From positions 1 to 52,065 of the forward strand of contig CALCVP010000040.1 of assembly GCA_937907705.1 (NCBI GenBank): a stretch of 52,065 bases of DNA, written 5' to 3'. Below the pieces are notes generated by a model. It was not told where the DNA came from, ran no database searches, and saw only the letters and a list, made by a program, of their open reading frames with translations. The DNA is from an uncultured Prevotella sp. GTDB lineage: Bacteria; Bacteroidota; Bacteroidia; Bacteroidales; Bacteroidaceae. This document shows positions 15,442 through 24,600 of this stretch, one piece after another (the first letter of the stretch is position 1; each line of letters begins with the position of its first letter). Both the position numbers and the translations under genes were made by a program.

Positions 15442-16869
15442 ATGAAAAAGACAGTAGTATTTTTGGCATTAATGCAATTGTTTGTCTCATCCTTTGCACA
15501 AAACAATACCTTTACTGTGAGTGGCAAGGTAGTAGACAACAAAGGTAAAGGCATAGAGAATGTGGTGGTAAATGATGGCATCCACTTTGTTAAAACAGAC
15601 AACACGGGTACATGGAGCTTTACCACAGACACCACTTGCAGCAAGTTTGTGAGCATCTCTACGCCTGCGGCTTACGAATTGCCACAGCGCAATGGCTTGG
15701 CTTTGTTTTACAAGCCCATGCGTGAGGTGGTAAGAAATGTAAATAACAACTTTGTGTTGACCAAAAGAAAGAAACCGGTTACCTCATTCAGCTATTTGGC
15801 TATCTCTGATCCGCAGGTGCTCAATGAAGAAGAGATGAACCGCTGGCGCAATGAAACAGTGAAAGACATGCGACATGTGGCAGACTCATTGAAGAAAACG
15901 AGAGAGGTGATAGGCATGACGCTGGGCGATTTGGTATTTGATAATATGGGCTTGTATAATGAGTATGCCAAGAGCTGCGAGTCGTTAGGCATTACCATGT
16001 TCCAGACTATTGGCAATCATGACTTTGACAAGAAATATCAAGATTTGCACAACATGCGCTTAGGTGCCCCAGTGTATGCAGAGCATTTCTATAACAGCTA
16101 CTTCGGACCTACCGACTATTCATTTAATATAGGTAATATTCATGTCATCACTATGAAGAATATTAACTATGTGGGGCATCGAAAATATGTAGAGGCCATT
16201 ACCGACCAGCAGTTGGCATGGTTGGAAAACGATTTGAAATATGTGCCGGAGGGCAGCGTTGTATTTGTCAATATGCATGCTGCTGGCTGGAACAAGGTGG
16301 CCAATGTGGGCAACTTCCGTGAGGCTAAAGATGTAGAGGCAGTCTTGAAAAACTATAAGGTACACTTCTTCTGTGGACACACCCATTTTTACCAGAACAT
16401 AGAAGTGTCGCCAACTTTCTATCAACACAACATAGGTGCAGCCTGCGGTTCTTGGTGGGCAGGCAACTATAGCGTGTGTGGTGCACCTAACGGATATTTG
16501 GTAGTTGATGTAAATGGCAACGATGTAAAGTGGCATTTCAAGCCTACCAAAGGCAGCTTCTCAGACCAATTCCGTACCTATCTGCCTGGACAATTCAGAA
16601 GCCAGCCTGCCACGGTGGTAGCCAATGTGTGGGACTATGACCCTCATTGCAAGGTGGAGTATTATGAAGACGGCAAGTATAAAGGTGCTATGGAGCAGTT
16701 TGAGGATAACGATGATGCCTATATCGTACAGCAGGTAAAGTTGGGCAAGAAGATAGGAGCCGCTACAAACCATTTGTTCCGCTTCAAACCTGCTGCAGAC
16801 ACAAAGCAGATAAAGATCGTGTTTACCAACAGGTTTGGTGAGCAATATAGCCAGACATACCAGTTATAA
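15442..16869 (+). CDS. Secreted calcineurin-like metallophosphoesterase (MetallophosN/C type)
   Basis: This 475-aa exported phosphoesterase has a signal peptide (about 1-19, ending SFAQ), an N-terminal carboxypeptidase-regulatory-like beta domain (about 25-108) and a calcineurin-like core. The core metal motifs are ISDPQ (about 121), GDLVFD (about 161), GNHD (about 191), NMHAAGW (about 278) and GHTH (about 312). A C-terminal beta domain (about 340-475) is typical of the three-domain Bacteroidetes family. As the third gene of the SusC/SusD operon it probably removes a phosphate from the imported substrate or cleaves a phosphodiester; the exact substrate cannot be inferred. A strong terminator follows at 16943-16985. 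Confidence 0.92.
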   Translation: MKKTVVFLALMQLFVSSFAQNNTFTVSGKVVDNKGKGIENVVVNDGIHFVKTDNTGTWSFTTDTTCSKFVSISTPAAYELPQRNGLALFYKPMREVVRNVNNNFVLTKRKKPVTSFSYLAISDPQVLNEEEMNRWRNETVKDMRHVADSLKKTREVIGMTLGDLVFDNMGLYNEYAKSCESLGITMFQTIGNHDFDKKYQDLHNMRLGAPVYAEHFYNSYFGPTDYSFNIGNIHVITMKNINYVGHRKYVEAITDQQLAWLENDLKYVPEGSVVFVNMHAAGWNKVANVGNFREAKDVEAVLKNYKVHFFCGHTHFYQNIEVSPTFYQHNIGAACGSWWAGNYSVCGAPNGYLVVDVNGNDVKWHFKPTKGSFSDQFRTYLPGQFRSQPATVVANVWDYDPHCKVEYYEDGKYKGAMEQFEDNDDAYIVQQVKLGKKIGAATNHLFRFKPAADTKQIKIVFTNRFGEQYSQTYQL

Positions 16870-16942
16870 AAGAAATACCTATTTGATGTTTGTCGTTAAA
16901 GTCATGGGCTTGTCCCATGCAGACGATTCTTACTTTATTGAC

Positions 16943-16985
16943 AGACCGCATGTTGAGATAAAAGACTTGACGTGCGGTCTTTTTT
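16943..16985 (+). terminator. Terminator of the susC-susD-phosphoesterase operon
   Basis: AGACCGCA (16943-16950) pairs with TGCGGTCT (16973-16980), extended inward through G-U pairs, and is followed by a run of six T's. Confidence 0.85.
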
Positions 16986-17007
16986 GTTTTTTGAAAATAA
17001 AGGTTTT

Positions 17008-17094
17008 AAGCAGGTGTTCAAAATTAAACGTATATATAATAAACTTGCCTTTAACAACGAGAAACTTTTTAAAATTAATTATGAACACCTACTT
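17008..17094. repeat. Dispersed hairpin repeat, copy with arms AAGYAGGTGTTCAWAATTAA
   Basis: Arms 17008-17027 and 17075-17094 are inverted copies with two mismatches around a 47-bp AT-rich spacer. The same arm sequence recurs at 18316-18382 and in degenerate form at several other gaps. Confidence 0.8.
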
Positions 17095-17164
17095 ATCACA
17101 GGCAAATCTATTATGAATATATAAAAATATATGGACTATTAGCATAATCGTTATGTTTTATGTT

Positions 17165-17172
17165 TATCTTTG
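17165..17172 (+). promoter_or_regulatory. -7 box of the glycerate kinase gene
   Basis: TATCTTTG matches TAnnTTTG, 72 bp before the ATG at 17245. Confidence 0.6.
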
Positions 17173-17244
17173 TAAGTAATGTGAGATATGGTTGTATGAG
17201 TATGTTGTAATGAATGTACAATAAAATATAAGAATAATAAAAAG

Positions 17245-18321
17245 ATGAAATATATACTGGCAATAGATTCTTTTAAGGGATGTCTTACTTCAGCGGAGGC
17301 AGAAGCCGCTGTATATGAAGTGCTGCGACAGCGGTGTGCTGGTAATGATGTAGTGTCATTGCCCATGTCTGACGGTGGTGATGGCATGTTGGATGCTTTT
17401 GTGCCGGCTACACAGGCACGGGTGGAAACCGTAATCGTGCATGATGCCATGATGCGCCCTGTTGAGGCTCGCTATGCTGTAACCGATGACAATGCGGCTA
17501 TTATAGAGGTGGCACAGGCTTGTGGACTTACACAGATAGAACCTTATCTGCGCAATCCACTGAAGGCTACATCCTATGGAGTGGGCGAGTTGCTGGCGCA
17601 TGCCATTCGTTGCGGGTGCCATCAGTTTATTGTGGGATTAGGAGGAACAGCCTGTAGCGATGCGGGCATTGGCATGCTGAAAGGCTTGGTTGCCCGTTTG
17701 GCACCTCATGATAATATAGACATGGTACGTCAGAAGTATCTTGCTGATTGTGAGTTCGTGTTGGCGTGTGATGTACGCAATCCACTGTATGGCCCGCAAG
17801 GGGCAGCCCATGTGTTTGCTCCGCAGAAAGGTGCTACACCAGCTATGGTAACTGTATTGGACAAGAGGGCACAGCAATTTGCCAAATACGCTTCATGCCA
17901 TTGCGGGTATGACTGTTCTTGCTGTCAAGGAGCAGGCGCAGCGGGAGGTTTGGGCTATGCTTTCTTGCAGTTTATGAACTCACGGTTTGCGTCAGGAGCT
18001 GATTTGTTGTTGGAGAAGTTGAATTTTGATGCTCTGCTTACACCGGATACCGTGGTGATAACAGGTGAAGGTAGTGCCGACAGACAGACACTGATGGGAA
18101 AACTGCCAGAGCGCATATTGGTGCGCGCTAAGGCACATGGTGCAACTGTATGGCTGTTGGCAGGTAGTGTAAAAGATACAGGCGAACTGACAAAAGCGGG
18201 CTTTGACAGAGTAAAGGCTGTTACTCCGGCAGGTATGGAGTTGGCCGATGCCTTACAAAAAAACACAGCACAGGAGAACTTGTGCAAGGCTGTGGAAGAT
18301 TTGTTACAGGCAGGTAAGTAG
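17245..18321 (+). CDS. Glycerate kinase (GarK/GlxK family)
   Basis: This cytoplasmic 358-aa enzyme phosphorylates D-glycerate with ATP, feeding glycolysis; GarK/GlxK members make 2-phosphoglycerate. The family features are the N-terminal IDSFKGCLTSAEAEAAV, MSDGGDGMLDAF (about 41-52), GGTACSDAGIGML (about 133), GAGAAGGLGYAF and TGEGSADRQTLMGK (about 273). The length is slightly short of the usual ~380 aa. It is a single-gene unit with its own -7 box; its stop codon lies inside the left arm of a dispersed hairpin repeat, which may act as its terminator. Confidence 0.93.
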   Translation: MKYILAIDSFKGCLTSAEAEAAVYEVLRQRCAGNDVVSLPMSDGGDGMLDAFVPATQARVETVIVHDAMMRPVEARYAVTDDNAAIIEVAQACGLTQIEPYLRNPLKATSYGVGELLAHAIRCGCHQFIVGLGGTACSDAGIGMLKGLVARLAPHDNIDMVRQKYLADCEFVLACDVRNPLYGPQGAAHVFAPQKGATPAMVTVLDKRAQQFAKYASCHCGYDCSCCQGAGAAGGLGYAFLQFMNSRFASGADLLLEKLNFDALLTPDTVVITGEGSADRQTLMGKLPERILVRAKAHGATVWLLAGSVKDTGELTKAGFDRVKAVTPAGMELADALQKNTAQENLCKAVEDLLQAGK

Positions 18322-18382
18322 GTGTTCAAATTTAACCGTGTATGTGAACCTTCATTATTTGAATTAATTTTGAACACCTACT
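18316..18382. repeat. Dispersed hairpin repeat overlapping the glycerate kinase stop codon
   Basis: The left arm begins at 18316 within the last codons of the gene and the right arm ends at 18382. The arms (AGTAGGTGTTCAAAWTTAA) pair over 19 bp with one mismatch. It is the second close copy of the family seen at 17008-17094. Confidence 0.8.
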
Positions 18383-18662
18383 AATGAATTAGGATTAACA
18401 TGTTTCGTCATGTTAGAAGGAAGTGTTTAATTTAAAAAGCGTACTGAAAATTTAAAAGCATGGAAGAAATAATGCTGTTTGAATGGCAAATGAAAGATAT
18501 TCAAAACAGCATTAGAACGGTTTTCGGAGGGCATTCATGTGGGTGTCAAATACTACAAAACACAGAGCTGTCTCCGCCCTTAAAATTAACATTGGACACT
18601 TACTTGCCGAAAAAATTGTAAGTAAGTGTCCAAAGGTTGAGAATAGTAAAGGAATAGAAATT
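18322..18662. other. Gap between convergent glycerate kinase and the CE8 giant gene
   Basis: It holds most of the hairpin repeat 18316-18382, a second hairpin at 18592-18633 and, around 18455-18540, short repeated pieces such as AATGCTGTTTGAATGG facing ATTCAAAACAGCATT. No gene is visible. Confidence 0.55.
18592..18633. terminator. Hairpin between convergent genes, variant of the dispersed family
   Basis: Perfect 14-bp arms (18592-18605 and 18620-18633, AAGTAAGTGTCCAA) surround a 14-nt loop, 30 bp past the stop of the CE8 giant gene on the minus strand. The arm differs from AAGTAGGTGTTCAA at only two positions. Confidence 0.7.
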
Positions 18663-21600
18663 CTATTTCTTGATAAACTTTCCTTTTCCACGAGATATAT
18701 AGATGCCTGGTGCTACAGGTGATTTTGGGCGTAGGCCATCTGTCGTATATACCGTACTGTCTGTTTTGTCTATATGATAATACAAGGGGTAGGGCAGGGC
18801 GTTGGTGCCATCTGCAAAGATGAAGCGTATGGCACGTTGGCCGGAAGCTAAAATCTCTTGGATATTGGTGCTCACCATATTTTGAGGCAGCCATGCCCGG
18901 TAAGGGGAAAGGCTACTGCCTGTGTATTTATAAAAGCCTATGCCCCATGCCTTGTTGGCCAGTACATAACAGCTGATGTTGGTAGCTGATATGGTGTTTT
19001 TGGTAGGATTGCCACTCAGAATGGTCTCCTTATTGCATGAGCGTGAGGTGGGCTTGAAGTAGTGTGTGCCCACAGGACCGTAAACGATGTAGCCCTTGAT
19101 GCTGTCTATTATTTCTACTGGAGTGAGCGTCATTGTAAAGTCTGTAATCTTGTCGGTGTCAGTAGTCTTGTCATGGGCAGTGGCAGCATACGCTGTAACT
19201 TCTTTGGGAACTTTGGCGTTAAAAGGCAGACAGATAGTGCTCCAACCATAAGGTGTTCCATCATCCGACAGTGCATCTTGATGCTTTATCTCCAGTTCGT
19301 AGGGGTCTAAGATTGTAAACAGAATACGCTTGGTAGCTGATCCTAATCCACCACGTTGGTTGGCAGCACGCACGCAATAGTATCCAGAACCAAAATTGGT
19401 GAGATTGATGCTTGTTCCTGTCGTATTGGTCTTGTATATCCAATTGCCGTTGGCATCTGATTTAAAGATAAAGTAGCAGAGGGCTCTCTCACATTCATTC
19501 CATTGCAGAATGTCGTCATCCAGTTCAATATTGTCTTGCCATTCAAAACTGTTTTCGTCTTTCTCTGCTGTTGCGGCAGATGCTGCGTCAATCTGTTGGC
19601 AGAGCATGTTAGGTTCAAAACCATCCGTACCACCCAGCACGTTGCGGATAGTATAGTTTAGCGCATCTTCATCGCTGAGCACACAGTTGTCTGAACCGGC
19701 GGCTGGCGAGCAGGCAGATAGCGAACGACCACCCAATGACAGCAAGATACCTTCTGCATCCATGCTTCTGTATTCATGAAGTCTAAGTACCTCATCGGTG
19801 TTCATTCTTGCCCATCCTGTGGGTTTGGGAAGAATAGACATCTTGGTGTTCAAATAGGTACAGGCCGGTGAACCTCCCCATGGACGAGCCAATGTCCAAT
19901 CATAGTTTTTCAGCAGTTGCGGGTTCTCTATTTCTGGCTTGATGTGGCAATTGCTGAACACGTAACCCCACTGTTGGCCAATTTGTGTGGACGGTGCTGC
20001 AATGTTGTTGTTGCTACGGTCTCTCAGAATAATGTTGCATTTTTCAAACCAGATATCGCCATCACCGCAGATAAAGTCTACCACACCACTGATGTCGCAG
20101 TTTTCAAGGTAGCCACGGAATTCTTTGGCATTGTTGGAATAATACGTATCTTGATAGCTGGAGAGCGATACATTCTTCAGGATGCTACGGTTTCCTTGGT
20201 CTCTGAAAACAACAGCACGTCCTGCACCACTGCTTGAAGACCCCCAATAGTCAAAGCGGTTTTCCAATATCAGATCTTCTGCGTAGAAATCGGTGGTGTT
20301 TTTGTCTAAATGGATAGTGGCGGTATTGCTAATGCTTTCTGTTATAGGTTGGTTCCATATCTGCACACCTTCTTTGCTTTGACCAATCAGCGATATGTTT
20401 GATTTGGATACAAGTGTTACACTATTGCTTTGATTGCCGTTCAACTGATATTCGCCGTTGGGCACAAATATATAGTAGCGTTGATTGTTTGTCTTGGTGT
20501 TGCTGTTAGCCGCATTGATGGCATCGTCAATGCTTCCGTCCTGTCCGACAATAAAGTCAAAGGAAGCGTGTTGATAATAGTTTTGGTCTGTAATGATATG
20601 CAGCTTGAGCGATAATGTCTGTTGGCAAGTCTTGTCATAGATGTCCTTAAAAATGCCCTGTTCAGGGGAAGCAGAGAGCAGGATGGTAGCTCCTGCAGGC
20701 GCGTCCCAATATTTGAATGTGATTTCGTTGCCGGAAGCATCGCCATGTAAATTTACAGTGTCGCGACTGATGATATTGGCAGCTTTCATGGTGCGGTTGA
20801 ACACGATTCTTACGATACCGCTACGCGATACGTTGAATATTTCATTCGTGGTATCGGTGTATTTTACATCGTTGACGTAAATCTCTTTAAACTGTGGATT
20901 GTCGCTTGGTGTCTCCAACTCAAAGATGATGGGGTAGGTTTCCACTACAATTCCTCCTGCTGTGTACACAGTAGCCACACATTTCTTGTTGGTTACAGTA
21001 GCTGCTGTTATTGATACAGTGCCTCCCATTGTGGCAGTGCCGGTAACAGCAGGTATCTTCTCTTCTTCCTTGGCGGCATCCCATGATGATACTTTAAAGG
21101 TAATGTGGTTATGGGCTTTCATCTGCCGTTGAATTTCAGCATTGTCTATAGTATTGCTGCCACATGTCAAGGTACTGATGGTGGCTTTTTCTACCTTCTG
21201 TGGCTTATAGGTTACGTTGAAGTCAATGGCATAGACAGTGTTGGTAAAGTAAGCCTTTTCATAGGCAGAATCGCCTGGGCATGTTACCGCAATGGATTTT
21301 GACTCAGCAGTGTAGCCATTGTCGCCTTTCTTCTTGTCAGCCACTACTGTTCCACTGGGATCACCTTGTGCTGTAAGTTGGGCCACACATTCAGGAGTAG
21401 ACGGGAAATAGATAGAAGAACGTCCATTAATCTGTATGCGGTCGTTATTGCTTGTATTGTTGAATTTTCCTCTTCCCAACACATTGCCGTCAGCATCTTG
21501 TTCGTCTATGGCATTGAGGTCAAGCTTTAGATCTATGTGTTGACTGTTGTTTTTGAGTTGCGTTACCAAAATGCCTGCTGTGCCCTCATAGTTGATGTCT

Positions 21601-24600
21601 GGAGCACCTGCATTGGTAGTAAAATGCCAGATTGCAGTTTCTTCCTTGACGAGGTCAAGTATATTGAAACTGTTAGGTGCAAATACAGGCATTAGTCTCA
21701 GGTCTTTTGCGGGTGCAGTATAAACAGAGTCAATGTGATAGATGTGGCTGTCTTTTTCATCAGTACGCATACTCTCTTTATATTCACTGTCTACCCAATA
21801 GGCTAATGTATTGCCTTCATAGTAGAGAGTTTTGTTTTTAGGGATGATGTATTTGTCGCCAGCTTCTACCCATTCGGCTACCGGTGGTACACCTGAAGCC
21901 TGTTGTCCTGCATTGAATGTAATGTAGTAGGTTGGCTTTTCCTTAAAGCAGATTTCAAGACTACGATGGTTAGTGATGTTAAATTCTATTTCATAGTGTG
22001 TGCGTTTGCCAGCTTCGAATTCACCTTTGGTAGGTTCACTTTTGGAGAGTACAAAAACTGTCTTTTGGTCTCCTGCTGCACTTCCCCACACATCATTTCC
22101 ATCCTCGTCTTTATGTTTGCTTACAGTAACAAGTGTCGAACCGTCAAAATCAATCATCTTTACGGTATCGTCATTCTTGCCGCCCATTTGGAGAAGGGTA
22201 AGTGGGTTGCCATCGCTATCAGTCAGGTTGGCGTCAACAATTTTGTCTAATTCATAGCCAAACAGTCTTTCAAAATCTACTTTTATACGATCGCCTTGAC
22301 GGACAGCGTAGCCTCCGTCTTCCGTGTCGGTTACACCATAGTCAGAAGTAGAGGTAACGCTTGTAATGTTGCCATGTTGAGTATTGTCTATTTTGGTATG
22401 CAGATTGACAATATTGGCAGCACGCACAATTACCTCTATCCATTGGTAGTAAGAATAGTCATCGCCGATGATGATAGGCAAGCGTTCAGCGGTGTTGTTG
22501 GTAGTGTAGCTGTATACATACAGATTGGTCTTCTTTCCACTGTTTAGTTCCTCAGCCAATGTGGGCAATCCTGCTTTTAACCGCTCTTCATCGGTGCGTT
22601 CAGTGTCGAGTGTAGGTACAGTACCGTCAATGGTTGTAGTGGTAATTTTTGAATAGGTAAGTATAGATACTTTTGTGCCTACGCCTCCGTAGCACCAGAA
22701 GGTGGTGCCTAAACCAAATGCGCCCCAGTCTTCCAAATCAGTATTACGAATGTAGCCCTTGCTTCCTGTATTGCACCACATGGCGACATCGCGGTCATAG
22801 GATGCTACTTTGCCGTCTTGGAGCACATCTATATGTGCTTTTGTTGTCCAGAAAGTTTTCTTGTTGTTGCCTATCTCTACTGCTTGTGCAGACACTTTTC
22901 GTTGCTCTTGTGATGCCGGGTCTTCATATAGATGTGGCTTGCGTCCGAAATCATAACGAATAATCGTAGTGTTGATGCGGTTTGCCGATGCAGTAGAATT
23001 GTATTCAAATACTGGAGTGAGCGTGATTTTCTTTTTCTTGAATGAATAGGTGTTGCCTATGTCATAGCGGTTATTGTCTTCTTTGTCAATCCAATAGAGC
23101 AGGGTATAACCATTGTCGGTAGGTTGGTCATTGTTGTCAATATTTTTGTAAAAGGTGTAGTTGGTAGGGACTGTAAACGACTTCACATTACTGATGGTCT
23201 CTATGGGCATACTGGCAGCGCCTTTATAGTCAGGAGTGGCACCGTTAACATGCGCATTTGAAATGTCAAAGACAACTGTTCCTATCTCACCTTTCTTGAG
23301 GTGGGCAATGACGGTATGGTCTGTGTTGTCTATTGTAAATGTGTAAATGTTGGCTTCAGACAGATGGGCAGTACTTTCGTCTTTTGTCCAGTAATCTACG
23401 ACACACTCCACTGCTGTTTCGACAGAAACCGTAACTTCAGTGCCTTCTGTATACCAACATTCTTTTCGCAACAACTTTCCTTGCTTGCCGTTATTGGCTA
23501 TTTCATATACTTCTTTGTAGAAATTTTCATATATTGGAGACAGCAATACCGTACCTAAACTTGTATCAGAAGCTTGGGCTGTTATTTTATGTAGCGTTTT
23601 ACGTTCAAAAATCACTTCTATGGTAGTAATACCTTCTGTAACGGTATAGTCGGTAGCCAATAATGTTTCTTGGGTTGTGGCATCAGTAACGGTTTTGGTC
23701 TCAAGCATTGCATTGCTGCCTTTGACCCTGTATCCTTTTACCGTATATCCATAATTAGGGTGGGCTACAATGGTTACGATATCGCCTACTTTGAAGCGTG
23801 AACCCGTATTAGGGTAGGATGTAGAACCTTCTACCTTAGCAGAACCTGCTCTCTTTGGCTTCTCATTGGGGAAATTGTCTGTATCTTTGTCTGTTATAAA
23901 GTTTTCGGTTATAACATTAGGCAGTACCGGATAGATGACAGTAATGTCTTTGAAGAAGCCAAACGTATATTGGGTGGTGCCTGCTTTTTTGACGCTAAGC
24001 TCCAGTTTTGTAGCATCGCCGTTATAAGTTAATAAAAGCGTTTTCCCATTGTCTTGTACTTCTATCTTGGTATAAGCGCTATCAGCTTGATTGAGGGCTA
24101 TCTTTGAGTAGTTCTCGCCAACACCGAATTTGGTCATTACACCTAAATTTTGTGTGTCAATCTTGTCTGATGCATGTATTTTTACAGTCATGCCATATAC
24201 GGCAGGTACTGTAAACTTGGTGCCATCGTTGACCACCGCTCCTTCTGCACCATTGCTCAGTGCATTGATGCGCTTGTCGGTATTGTCCAGTCTGCCACTG
24301 GATGCATCTATTCTCAGCTCTACATCATGCTTTTCGCCTTCAACAGTTGGTGTCATAGTGTATATGATGGCTTTCTCTGTATTGTTGTTTGAGACATTAA
24401 TGGCAGGAGCTTTGGTGCAGTCGAACGGCCAAACTACACTGACGGGTGTGTTGATATCTGTTAGCGCTATCGTGTTTTCTACCATTTTAGGCGTAAGGGT
24501 AATGTCTTCATTAAAGGTATATTTTGTACCAGCGTCATAAATATTTATACCGTCTGTCCAGCCAACAAATGTCCATCCCTCGCGGTAGAAAAACGCATTG

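Larger units (their letters stand above)
16870..17244. other. Gap between the susCD operon and the glycerate kinase gene
   Basis: It contains the operon terminator (16943-16985), one dispersed hairpin repeat (17008-17094) and the glycerate kinase -7 box (17165-17172). No gene is visible. Confidence 0.6.

Noticed and set aside
20441..24540. Many open frames of 60-140 codons on the plus strand opposite the giant genes
   Set aside because: They are antisense shadows of long continuous minus-strand frames, with no domain or start signal.
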